From Andalucia godoyi (taxonomy: Eukaryota; Discoba; Jakobea; Jakobida; Andaluciidae): DNA of 64,000 nucleotides. The translations under genes and the position numbers were made by a program. The DNA is taken from contig VRVR01000060.1 in the NCBI GenBank assembly GCA_009859145.1, forward strand, positions 62,001 to 126,000. Direction: 5' to 3'. Below are positions 20,243-28,515 of this stretch, one piece after another (position 1 is the stretch's first letter; each line of letters opens with the position of its first letter). Under the pieces are notes generated by a model, which was not told the origin of the DNA, did not search any database, and saw only the letters and a program-made list of their open reading frames with translations.

Positions 20243-21325
20243 ATGACAAATCCGCACCAAGCAACGCCGCAAGACCAAGCACAATGGAAGGCCATGCTTC
20301 CCGACTGCATCTTGCATCGAGCAATTCGGTCCGCACCAAAGACACACGATGTGGACCTGTGCAACGTCGAAAAGTGGACAGCCGTTTTTGGGTACGTCCG
20401 TGCTTCGACGACGCTCCAGGAGCACAGTTGCGACATCCAGGAAGCAGCGATTCGTCGCTATGCTACAGAGCACCTGCACCTGCGCGTTCGCTTCGTGTTT
20501 CGCGACGACGGAATCTCCGGAGCACAGGACGAAACCAAAAGACCAGGACTTGCCAGGCTGCTGCATCACCTTCGTCCAGGGTACGTCGTGATCGTCTCGG
20601 AGGTGAGTCGATTGGCAAGAAGCATTCCCATTGCCGTTCGCTTGATGGACCAGATCACAAAAGCACAGTGCCGGTTCATCGAACTGCGAACGGGGCTTGA
20701 CACGCTGCAGCCGGGCTCGGCGACATTCTTGACAATGAACGCCTCGTGGGCGCAGACCGAACGAGAACACTTGCGACAGCGTGTCAAAAACGGGATGGCA
20801 CACGCGAAAAGCAAAGGCCTCGTGTACCATCGTCCGCCGTACGGATACAAAGTCGATAAGACAACACACACGTTCGTCAAGGATCCGGAAATCTGGCCTG
20901 TGGTGGAGCGGATACTCGAAATGCGACGCTCGTCCATGTCCTACGCCGCGATTGCAGAGGGCTTGGAGTACATGAGCGATCTGGGGCCTCCGAAAGCACC
21001 AGGCGGAGCAAAGCGATGGCAGTCGGGTACGATTCGAGTCATCTGCCAACGAGAGATGGGAGCCGATGTTGCTCGCGAGTGCGGCAGAGCAAAAACGGAG
21101 GCACCGCAAGACGAAGAGTTGGACGAGTGTGACGAAGAGCCAGAGAAGGAGGAGACGAGTCAAGCAGCAGACGCAAACACGGAAGCGTTGGACGAAAAAC
21201 CGCTCGCCGTCTTGCGCGCCATGGTGTTCCAGCGATCCCTTTCACTGGGATTGTCCGACAAAGAATGCAGATCTTTAACAAAGGAGGATTGCGTCTCCTT
21301 GCTGAAGTACACGGCATGTACTTGA
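20243..21325 (+). CDS. Serine recombinase (resolvase/invertase plus recombinase domain), left copy
   Basis: 360 residues. The resolvase catalytic domain spans ~45-190: YVRAST with nucleophile Ser55, FRDDGISG, and SRLARS with the conserved arginines. It is followed by the long helix (AQTEREHLRQRVKNGMAHA) typical of serine recombinases. A recombinase DNA-binding domain follows (RPPYGYKVD, then AAIAEGLE and WQSGTIRVI) to ~275. The acidic Glu/Asp-rich tail (~285-330) is unusual. It is shorter than typical large serine integrases and lacks an obvious zinc ribbon/coiled coil; no TnpB neighbour is present, unlike IS607 elements. It is expected to cut and rejoin DNA at paired sites. An identical copy sits in the other arm in opposite orientation. 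Confidence 0.9.
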   Translation: MTNPHQATPQDQAQWKAMLPDCILHRAIRSAPKTHDVDLCNVEKWTAVFGYVRASTTLQEHSCDIQEAAIRRYATEHLHLRVRFVFRDDGISGAQDETKRPGLARLLHHLRPGYVVIVSEVSRLARSIPIAVRLMDQITKAQCRFIELRTGLDTLQPGSATFLTMNASWAQTEREHLRQRVKNGMAHAKSKGLVYHRPPYGYKVDKTTHTFVKDPEIWPVVERILEMRRSSMSYAAIAEGLEYMSDLGPPKAPGGAKRWQSGTIRVICQREMGADVARECGRAKTEAPQDEELDECDEEPEKEETSQAADANTEALDEKPLAVLRAMVFQRSLSLGLSDKECRSLTKEDCVSLLKYTACT

Positions 21326-21479
21326 CGAAAAAAGGAAGCCGCATTCACATTCCTACACCCCGTCGGAAACTTGCAATCCAACAAAGTCGAAAACACAATC
21401 TTGCTTGCTGACCGAAGAAAAAAAAACCCTGGAGTGTTCTGCTCCCGTTCGTTCGCCGTACCGAACGCACAATTAAGAA

Positions 21480-21911
21480 ATGACCGCCGTTTTGGATTCG
21501 AGAACCGCAGCGCATGCGAAAGAACTGCACCTTCTCCAGCGCTCTCTGTGTGCGGTTGCCGAAACCCGTTCGCAAATCCCGGTGCTCTCGTTCGAACGGC
21601 TGAATACCATTCTAGACAGCGTCTTCAAGAAGACAACTGGCTGTCAGCGGTCTCCGTACAAGACATGTTTGGAGGAGAGCGAATGTCTTGTGCCGGGGGA
21701 TCATTTGCATGATCGCTTGTGCAAGTGGATTCGATCCAGCCTCTGTCTGCTGTTTGCGGGATGCCGGTGCAGCTTTGTTCTTTTCAAACAGTTTGTCGAG
21801 GAGTGCCATGCGCTGGCGACACACGTTGAAACGCTGTTGGTCCACGCTGGTTGTCGTGTCGATGCCAAGTTCTTCTGGCCCGCTGGATTCCTTCTCAGCT
21901 TGACGGAATGA
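21480..21911 (+). CDS. Hypothetical protein downstream of the recombinase, left copy
   Basis: 143 residues beginning 154 bp after the recombinase stop, same strand. The first ~60 residues are protein-like (AKELHLLQRSLCAVAETRSQI), the rest Cys/His-rich. It overlaps an opposite-strand frame (21612-22157) that also looks coding. No family recognised; at most one of the two is likely to be real over the overlap. Confidence 0.35.
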   Translation: MTAVLDSRTAAHAKELHLLQRSLCAVAETRSQIPVLSFERLNTILDSVFKKTTGCQRSPYKTCLEESECLVPGDHLHDRLCKWIRSSLCLLFAGCRCSFVLFKQFVEECHALATHVETLLVHAGCRVDAKFFWPAGFLLSLTE

Positions 21912-22157
21912 CACTGTTATGTCCAGAATTGCAATCTTGGTGTCGTCAGGAAGCGCTGGAAGAACCGACGAGCCGGTTGAAAGACAGGGACTGCAAAAAA
22001 CATCGAACACGCAGTAAAAACGTACGACAATCAGATAAGCTCTCACTCTCTTTACTGCAACGTCATTTGGAACACAAAGGAATGAACGTTCCCATCTCTG
22101 CAGAATTCGCCTTTTCATTTTCATTTCGCAACACGAGGAAATATCTCCCACGCGCAT
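21612..22157 (-). CDS. Hypothetical protein antisense to the 21480 ORF, left copy
   Basis: 181 residues. The C-terminal ~110 residues (DDTKIAILDITVSF ... RQRMALLDKLFEKNK) have balanced charged composition typical of real protein. The N-terminal part is less convincing, so the start is uncertain. No domain recognised. Its strand matches the acidic protein gene at 22383. Confidence 0.4.
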   Translation of the reverse strand: MRVGDISSCCEMKMKRRILQRWERSFLCVPNDVAVKRVRAYLIVVRFYCVFDVFCSPCLSTGSSVLPALPDDTKIAILDITVSFRQAEKESSGPEELGIDTTTSVDQQRFNVCRQRMALLDKLFEKNKAAPASRKQQTEAGSNPLAQAIMQMIPRHKTFALLQTCLVRRPLTASCLLEDAV

Positions 22158-22382
22158 CTTGCGGAACGCACATTCCCAGCATCAACAGCCAGGGAGCAAA
22201 GCAGCAGAGATGAAAAGGCACTCGCCAAAGAACGCGGATGGAGGTGTGTCATTCCTTCAGCAACGTAGGTGCGTCCGCAGTAGCAGACACCTGGCGTCTC
22301 ACGTCTGCCCAGAAAAAAAGGCATTTCTGCGCATAACGACAACATGCAAGCATTTTTAATTCGCAGTTGGAAAGAGTTTACA

Positions 22383-23078
22383 TTAGATATCCATGTAACG
22401 CAAAAGTTGCTGTCCGAGGGCCCTGCAACGACGTCTTTCGTAATCTCGACCATCGCGTGCGCCTGCTTCGCGCAACAACTCGAGCAACTCCGTGCACATG
22501 GCGCGAACAGCCACAACGTCATCCCGGCTGACCAACCGCGCCCGGAGCTGTGAAAAGAGCTCGTCGACAATCAGGTTCTGTTCATCGACTTCCTCGTCCG
22601 TGTCGTCCTCCGCAATTTCGCCTTCGTCCGTCTCCTGCTGGTACTCGGAGCCGTCACTCGTCGAAGAGAGATCGCTGTCATCGCTGTCCCCGTCGTCGTC
22701 CCCATCGTCGTCGTCGTCGTGCATCGGTTCCGCATCCCCGTCCTCAGCAACACCACGGTCTGCTGCAACGTGCCGCTGGTACGACTCCAAGACCATCCGA
22801 ACACTGCGAGCATTCCAGCCATGTCGGGGCGTCGCAAGATGCAGCAGCTCGTCCCAGTCCTGTGTGGCGTCCGCAATATCTTCGACAGTGAGACCATTCA
22901 CAGCCAATGACGCCATGCGCTCGACAATCGCAAACTCCTCGGGACGAGGAACGCGCTGGCCGGTCGAATCAAGCATAAAGCCGAAATCAGATGTTGTTGC
23001 GTTTGACGTCATGAGACAGAAGGATTTGTTTGGGATTGTTGCTATCGTTCTTCCGGAGCGCACCGCAGGAAACGCCAT
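22383..23078 (-). CDS. Acidic protein with a recombinase-type DNA-binding domain, left copy
   Basis: 231 residues from ATG 23078; an internal ATG at 23012 (209 residues) is an equally plausible start. Residues ~35-105 follow the recombinase-domain pattern of the neighbouring serine recombinase: GFMLDSTGQRV / EFAIVERMASL / GLTVEDIADA / GWNARSVRMVLE versus GYKVDKTTHTF / WPVVERILEM / SMSYAAIAEG / WQSGTIRVI. A long Asp/Glu/Ser tract (~115-170) and a helical C-terminus follow. No catalytic resolvase domain is present, so it may modulate the recombinase or compete for its sites. That role is inference from local similarity and proximity. Confidence 0.6.
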   Translation of the reverse strand: MAFPAVRSGRTIATIPNKSFCLMTSNATTSDFGFMLDSTGQRVPRPEEFAIVERMASLAVNGLTVEDIADATQDWDELLHLATPRHGWNARSVRMVLESYQRHVAADRGVAEDGDAEPMHDDDDDGDDDGDSDDSDLSSTSDGSEYQQETDEGEIAEDDTDEEVDEQNLIVDELFSQLRARLVSRDDVVAVRAMCTELLELLREAGARDGRDYERRRCRALGQQLLRYMDI

Positions 23079-24151
23079 CTGGGTTTTTTGGTTTTTGCTT
23101 CGCGAAAGCAAATGCGTCAACGCACATCAATTCCCTTTCTGAAGCAAAAAAACCCACACGAGACGGCGGCACGAAGCAAATCAACGGTGGCGAACGATGG
23201 AGCGTTGAATAGTAGAAGAACGATCGGTTCCATTAAAAGAGCGAACCGTCTCTCTTGAAAAACGCTTCTTGATTATCGAATGGAGCCAACGAACAGCGCA
23301 GAGCGTGTCTAAAGAAGACGAACAACAAGGTTTTAACATGACAGTGAGCGTGCATGACAAGCAGGCCGCAGGAACGAGCCGAAGACGAATCTGCATTCGC
23401 GTCTCCGCAAATCAAAACAGCAACGACGCTTTCCGAAGACACGCAGAGGGACCACTGCTCGTCTCCAGTTGCGGATTGTTCGCTACCCTCTGTTCTCTAT
23501 TGAGAATTCCTCGATGCGCTATGGACCTTGAGCACTTCGCAGTCGCCACGGTCACCGTGGCAACGACGCAACAGCGCGTTCCTAATGCTCAGAGCCGCAC
23601 GAACGACCGGTCGCGACAGACGCTGACTTGCAGCCCCGGCCTCCAACAAGAAACTCGCAGATCAGTGCATCTCGATTTCAATTGAAGACTATCCAGTGAA
23701 AGTCGCTACAGGATAGCAAAATTTGAGCTTGCTACGATCCCAGCCAGAACGGAGAAAAAACTTTCTGGGTTTTTTTCGCGACGGAGGTTGATGGGGGTTG
23801 ATGGATCCGAGCCGGAAAGTATCCGCTCTGTAGGACCAGTTTTTCCTTTCGAAACGAGAATTGCGTTGACAAGTGGCGACTATCTCTTTTCCAACCCAGT
23901 TCGTACGAAAGATGGGAAAAACCCATCATCGCGACATCCAGGAATGTTTGCTTCGTTTATTTGCCAGTTACGAAACCCGGTCGTTCGTCATTCTCACAGA
24001 CACGTCGAGATAGTGAGTGCTTCCTCCGCTCTCGCAGCAGAGCGCCGGAAGTTCGAGGATTTCTTGCTGTGTTTTCTTTCCTGTGTTTTCGAACGGCTGC
24101 CGGTCTCAAACCTTGCGGGATACAATTGTTCGCCGTGGGCTTTTGCCTCGA
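23079..24151. other. 1.1-kb stretch without a supported gene, left arm
   Basis: Several short frames overlap on both strands (23269-23685 +, 23788-24174 +) without motifs. It separates the acidic-protein gene from a small ORF downstream of the WD40-kinase. Mirror: 57460-58532. Confidence 0.45.
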
Positions 24152-24580
24152 TCAATCACGAGGGAACTCCGTAGCTGCGACGGGGTCATCGAAGTCGGCT
24201 CCGATACGAACCAATTCTCGGTACAAGGGTGCCGCGTCCTCGTTCTCTTCATGAATGGAGACGCAATCAGCGGAGATGTTGGTAGCGGGAGCGTTGTCCT
24301 CCACGCTTCCCGCAACAGGCGGATCGTTATGGAAAACGTGGGGGATCGGTATTGTTGTCAATTGACGGTTTTGCATCGAGAGAAAAGGACTTCTTCTTGA
24401 TGCTCTTTTTATTGTTTGAAAAGTTCTGGCAAAAGATGCTGCCACTTTCGTTGCGGAGTGGTCAGTTGTTTTTTCGTTCCTTGATAGCGTGTGGAGCCGT
24501 TGGTCAGCAATGCGCAAGGGAAGTAGCTGTTTGTGAGGCAGGACTTTCCGTTTCCAGATGAAGATGGATGAACCAAACAT
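24152..24580 (-). CDS. Small hypothetical protein downstream of the WD40-kinase, left copy
   Basis: 142 residues from ATG 24580, or 74 from ATG 24376. The last ~75 residues (HEENEDAAPLYRELVRIGADFDD) are acidic and protein-like, the first half basic. It starts 74 bp after the kinase stop on the same strand. No family recognised. Confidence 0.4.
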   Translation of the reverse strand: MFGSSIFIWKRKVLPHKQLLPLRIADQRLHTLSRNEKTTDHSATKVAASFARTFQTIKRASRRSPFLSMQNRQLTTIPIPHVFHNDPPVAGSVEDNAPATNISADCVSIHEENEDAAPLYRELVRIGADFDDPVAATEFPRD

Positions 24581-24654
24581 TGAAAAGATTCAAAGAATTG
24601 GAAAAGTTGATTGAAAAAAAGGGAGCGATGGGAGCAAATCAATCCGTTTCCATT

Positions 24655-27324
24655 TTACCGAACGTCCGCCGTCACATACATATTCCGCATCTCCGCGCGT
24701 TCGAACCGCGCCAGATCCACGAGCAGCGACTTTGCCTCCTCGGGGTTCAGCCGACACAGGTCGAGCACAATTGTCTGGAACTCCTGCGGAAACGCTGCGA
24801 GACGCTCTTCTGCAGACGTTGTCCAGCACTTCCCACACAACGTCTTCAGCCACTCAGGGACGTTCGAATCGGAAGGCCACGTTGGCTTGTCCCCGTCGCG
24901 GACTCGGTGCTCGGCATCGCGGTCGTCTTCTTCCTCGTAGAATGGAGTCTTCCCCGTCGCACACTCGTACAACACATGGCCGTATCCCCACAAATCATGC
25001 GACACCGATTGCTGGTACTTCATTCGCACGGTCTTGCTGCCAAAATACTCCGGCGATGCGTACCGCGACGTCGGTCGAAACTCCCCCGTCACGCCGATCG
25101 GGATCGTGTGTTTCTGATTGTACTCTGAGAAATCGGCAGTCCCGAGATCGCCAACCTTCACGATCTCCTTGCCGTTCTCATCACGACAAACGAGAAAATT
25201 GCACGCCTTGACGTCGCGATGTACAAATCCTGCAGAACGCACGGCAGACAATCCCAGCGCCACTTGCAGCGCAATGCGAAAGAGAACACTCTCTGATCGT
25301 TTGTCTTCCTCAAGAAGACGCTTGCTGAACGTCGAAAGATCGCCCAATGGACACAACTGCAGTAGCACGCCAGCGACATCATTCGTTCCGGGCTGCACCA
25401 CAAGTCCGATCGGATGCACCACATTTGGACTCGAGAGGGCGCGAAGCGCTTCGTACTCATTTCGCAGAGATTCAAACGCAGCTTGACGACGGGGTTCCAA
25501 TCCCGGAATCACAGATCCGTTCGCCTTCACAATCGGTCGGAACACCGGTTCTTTGAAAGCTGCATCGCGGCTCTCAACAACACACTGGTGTACCACTCCC
25601 TGACCTCCGTATGCAAGCATCTCGCTGACTTGCAGAGAGTCGACTGAAAACGTTTGGTCCACTGCTATCGGTTTTAGCGACTGCTTCAGTTCTTTCAAAG
25701 AAGCCTCCTGCGATTCATGGAGACTCGACAGCGAGGCCTGAATCGTTTCTGCAGATCCGCGTGTGTCCAGCTTCGAAACCGAGAACTCCAGATCAAATCG
25801 GAGGCGATCGATTGTGGACTCGAGCGACGAGATGTACGAACGAAGGGATTTGGAAAGTTCATCTGCTTCGGCAACCTTTGATTGGGCAGTTTTCTGAAGG
25901 TTAGTCAGCGCTTCTTGTTCCTTCTCCGCGAGTTGACGGAGACTCGCTTCTGCACTGCGCAACGTGCTCGCGCCTTCGCCAAAGACGCATTGAGTATCAG
26001 AGTCGGACGTGATCGCAAGCAGCGTTGATTCCGTGAATGTCTTTCCCTTGGCAACATCATTCCACACCAACTGGCCGTTCTCAATGATGAATGCTTTCCC
26101 ATTTGCTTGCTCGCCCATGATGATGGAGTCCGTGTAGAACGACATCCATTGGACGTCTGGCAAATTCAAGTTGACAGTGTTGACACACTGATCGCGCTGC
26201 CAAATGTTGAGCTCTCCGTTTTCATGAACAGTGGCAAAATGATCGGAATCGTCGGAGACTGCAAGAGCGATGGCAGGAGACGGGGAAGTTATCTTGTATT
26301 GCAGTTTCTCAGGAAGACTCCACACTTTCACCGTCTGGTCACTCGACGCCGATGCGATGCGCTTGCCGTCTGGCGAGAATGCAACGTCCCAAACACGCTC
26401 CGAATGCCCAGTCAGCGTCTGGATGCACTGGCCATCCTGCCACACTTTCACCGTCTTGTCATCAGATCCCGATACAATGCGCTTGCCGTCGGGCGAGAAC
26501 GCAACACCATAAACATAGCTTGAATGTCCACTCAGCGTCTGGATGCACTGACCATCTTGCCACACTTTCACCGTGTTGTCGTTCGATCCCGATACAATGC
26601 GCTTGCCGTCCGGCGAGAATGCGACACCAAAAACAGTGTCCGAATGACCACTCAGCGTCTGAATGCACTGACCATCTTGCCACACTTTCACCGTCGTGTC
26701 GCGCGATGCCGATGCAATGCGCTTGCCGTCCGGCGAGAATGCAACACCACAAACATAGTTCGAATGACCACTCAGGGTCTGGATGCACTGCCCATCTTGC
26801 CACACTTTCACCGTCGTGTCGCGCGATGCCGATGCAATGCGCTTGCCGTCCGGCGAGAAAGCAACACCATGCACATAGCTCGAATGTCCACTCAGCGTCT
26901 GGATGCACTGGCCATCTTCCCACACGTTCACCGTCTTGTCGTCCGATGCAGATGCAATGCGCTTGCCGTCCGGCGAGAAAGCAACACCATGCACATAGCT
27001 CAAATGTCCACTCAGCGTCTGGATGCACTGACCATCTTGCCACACTTTCACCGTGTTGTCGTACGATCCAGATGCAATGCGCTTGCCGTCGGGTGAGAAG
27101 GCAACACAACGAACATAGCTCAAATGTCCACTCAGCGTCTGGATGCACTGGAATTCTTTATCACCTTTTGCGCTGGCATAGACCACAATTTCGTTGTTCT
27201 CATTTGCCACATACCGATGAGTCGCAGTCTCCCATTCTCGGAAACTGTTCTCGACATTAAGCGTTGGAAACAGACATTTCTTCTTCAGTACCTGAAGAAC
27301 ATCAGACAATCGCTGTTCCTTCAT
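24655..27324 (-). CDS. WD40 beta-propeller / coiled-coil / protein kinase, left-arm copy
   Basis: 889 residues. A ~45-residue N-cap is followed by seven near-identical 40-residue WD40 repeats (~56-335; VAFSPDGKRIASxS, TVKVWQDGQCIQTLSGH). Then comes a divergent propeller segment to ~430, a coiled coil (~455-545) and a TKL-like Ser/Thr kinase (~565-860). Kinase landmarks are the Gly-loop YGGQGVVH, Lys in AAFKEP, alphaC Glu in RNEYEAL, HRDVKACN (His702), DLG in place of DFG, and SPE in place of APE; all catalytic residues are present. The kinase half lies inside the inverted repeat and is identical to that of the 54086 gene, while the WD40 half is unique. It probably phosphorylates proteins when the propeller binds a partner; substrate unknown. 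Confidence 0.93.
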   Translation of the reverse strand: MKEQRLSDVLQVLKKKCLFPTLNVENSFREWETATHRYVANENNEIVVYASAKGDKEFQCIQTLSGHLSYVRCVAFSPDGKRIASGSYDNTVKVWQDGQCIQTLSGHLSYVHGVAFSPDGKRIASASDDKTVNVWEDGQCIQTLSGHSSYVHGVAFSPDGKRIASASRDTTVKVWQDGQCIQTLSGHSNYVCGVAFSPDGKRIASASRDTTVKVWQDGQCIQTLSGHSDTVFGVAFSPDGKRIVSGSNDNTVKVWQDGQCIQTLSGHSSYVYGVAFSPDGKRIVSGSDDKTVKVWQDGQCIQTLTGHSERVWDVAFSPDGKRIASASSDQTVKVWSLPEKLQYKITSPSPAIALAVSDDSDHFATVHENGELNIWQRDQCVNTVNLNLPDVQWMSFYTDSIIMGEQANGKAFIIENGQLVWNDVAKGKTFTESTLLAITSDSDTQCVFGEGASTLRSAEASLRQLAEKEQEALTNLQKTAQSKVAEADELSKSLRSYISSLESTIDRLRFDLEFSVSKLDTRGSAETIQASLSSLHESQEASLKELKQSLKPIAVDQTFSVDSLQVSEMLAYGGQGVVHQCVVESRDAAFKEPVFRPIVKANGSVIPGLEPRRQAAFESLRNEYEALRALSSPNVVHPIGLVVQPGTNDVAGVLLQLCPLGDLSTFSKRLLEEDKRSESVLFRIALQVALGLSAVRSAGFVHRDVKACNFLVCRDENGKEIVKVGDLGTADFSEYNQKHTIPIGVTGEFRPTSRYASPEYFGSKTVRMKYQQSVSHDLWGYGHVLYECATGKTPFYEEEDDRDAEHRVRDGDKPTWPSDSNVPEWLKTLCGKCWTTSAEERLAAFPQEFQTIVLDLCRLNPEEAKSLLVDLARFERAEMRNMYVTADVR
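26320..27160 (-). repeat. Tandem 120-bp WD40-coding repeats, 7 units
   Basis: Seven in-frame 120-bp units with very high nucleotide similarity, differing mainly at the codons after Gly-His (blade loop) and after the Ala/Gly-Ser turn. Antisense frames are open throughout as a by-product. Such internal homogeneity indicates recent unit duplication or gene conversion. Confidence 0.9.
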
Positions 27325-27337
27325 TGCGAAAGTGGTG
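27325..27337 (-). promoter_or_regulatory. Conserved leader element of the WD40-kinase genes (copy 1)
   Basis: CACCACTTTCGCA directly before the ATG on the minus strand. The identical 13-mer abuts the start codons of the genes at 36030, 46930 and 54086, while sequence further upstream diverges. It may be a promoter or 5'-leader signal, or a relic of duplication. Confidence 0.6.
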
Positions 27338-27608
27338 AAGCGTACGATGCGGAAAAAGAAAAGAAGAAAGGATGCAGAAAATGGTGGAAAACAGAATCAC
27401 CGAGAGAAAATCCGACAGGGATTCATGTCCCATCCACATTCCGTCGTCGTTTGTCGACGACGAAAAACAGTGTGCTCGAAGATTGCTGCATCAATTGACG
27501 CGCTGCCACGAAGAGTGAATCGCTGCTGCGGATCGTCTTCCATTTTCACGAGCAGTTCGGCTTTTCTTGGATCCTGTTTGTGAAGTTTATGTTCACCGCA
27601 ACGAAAAA

Positions 27609-28424
27609 ATGGGATCGAGCGGCAGTCGACACGCGTCTTCTGACAACCAAGAATATAGCCAAGCAATCGCACGATTGTCTCCGCTGGAAGGAGACCACTG
27701 GAGACGCGTTGCGGAAGCGCAGGATTCGCTGCAGTGGCTCCGACAAGAGTACTTGCGTGTCGTTGATGAGAACCGTCTTCTTCGCGCAGAACTCTCTGAA
27801 TTGCAGCATCGAGGCCCTGCAACGGCGAGTCATCAATATTCCAATGCATTCTCTCCGTACCCTTCGAGAGTCAATCAAAGAAATGAATTAATCGGTTCTT
27901 TTCGATCTCAACCCCCGGAAATTCTGTTCAAAGCCTGTGTTCACGTGATGACAAACACATCTACGGATCCCGTCGTGGATGCGATTGTAAAATACGTGTT
28001 GGGGAAGATTGAAAACAATGCAGTCGCAGAGTTGCAGTCGAAGCACAAGCCAAAGATCGCTCGGTTTTCGATCGTGAAACTGGAAGGTGGCCGTGCCGGG
28101 GCTTCTGGTCTGCGAATGTTGTTTTTCCGGAAATCGTCTCGAGTGGATCCCAAGCATGTGTCAAGTTTGCTTCAAACGGCACAACAATCTCCGCGAACGG
28201 TGCTGATTGTCTTGCATTATGGCCGGGAAGAAAATGCCGAGCATCACTTGGAAGATGAAATGAAGAAATTGGGAGTTGTCCTCTTGAATCTGTCTTTCGA
28301 TTCTGCGCTTCCTGCGGAATTCGGGCACCTGGCGGATATTCCATCAAATTCCCAAGCAATTGGCGAATTGACCAAAAGTGTACTTGCCGTGACATCTGCT
28401 GCGGATGGCTCAACAAGAACCTGA
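27609..28424 (+). CDS. Putative N-myristoylated coiled-coil protein
   Basis: 271 residues from the ATG at 27609, chosen because it gives Met-Gly-Ser-Ser-Gly-Ser, a good N-myristoylation signal (Gly2, Ser6). The frame is open 42 nt upstream with another ATG at 27567. A coiled coil (~35-70, LQWLRQEYLRVVDENRLLRAEL) is followed by a linker and a globular C-terminal domain (~105-260) with alternating helices and strands (ARFSIVKLEGG, RTVLIVLHYG, KLGVVLLNLSF) that I do not recognise. It is divergent from the WD40-kinase at 27324 and converges with the TLDc-GTPase, 91 bp apart. Membrane attachment near a signalling cluster is the inferred role. Confidence 0.7.
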   Translation: MGSSGSRHASSDNQEYSQAIARLSPLEGDHWRRVAEAQDSLQWLRQEYLRVVDENRLLRAELSELQHRGPATASHQYSNAFSPYPSRVNQRNELIGSFRSQPPEILFKACVHVMTNTSTDPVVDAIVKYVLGKIENNAVAELQSKHKPKIARFSIVKLEGGRAGASGLRMLFFRKSSRVDPKHVSSLLQTAQQSPRTVLIVLHYGREENAEHHLEDEMKKLGVVLLNLSFDSALPAEFGHLADIPSNSQAIGELTKSVLAVTSAADGSTRT

Positions 28425-28515
28425 ATTCGCAATTGCTTTCGGAACCACATGCCTGGCAACGTATAAAATAAGCAAACAGACACAAACAAACAAATTTACG
28501 GCGCACAAACAACGG

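Larger units (their letters stand above)
17611..25845. repeat. Left arm of a long inverted repeat (>= 8.2 kb)
   Basis: Every open frame in this interval has an identical counterpart on the opposite strand at 55766-64000, with paired coordinates adding to 81611. The first difference I can see on the inner side is position 25846 versus 55765, inside the WD40-kinase coiled-coil region; farther inward the copies differ by insertions and divergent WD40 repeats. The outer boundary is not visible because the right arm leaves the window. The arm contains a serine recombinase, a recombinase-domain-like acidic protein, a winged-helix protein and a kinase half-gene. The lack of any visible divergence implies a recent duplication or ongoing homogenisation. 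Confidence 0.95.

Noticed and set aside
20240-21163. 307-residue minus-strand frame opposite the recombinase (and its mirror 60448-61371)
   Set aside because: Antisense to a gene with clear catalytic motifs; composition is Cys/Arg/Leu-rich with no motif.
20243-21325. IS607-type transposon
   Set aside because: No TnpB gene is nearby, and the resolvase domain is followed by a recombinase domain rather than preceded by an IS607-type helix-turn-helix.
26320-27160. Regular 120-bp direct repeats as a possible CRISPR-like array
   Set aside because: Repeats are in frame with a kinase gene and encode WD40 blades; there are no unique spacers between short repeats.
26352-27260. Long plus-strand frames opposite the WD40 array (302 and 190 residues), and similar frames at 34953-35819, 46916-48157 and 53906-55000
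   Set aside because: They are periodic shadows of the 120-bp WD40 units, repeating the same reverse-strand residues each unit.
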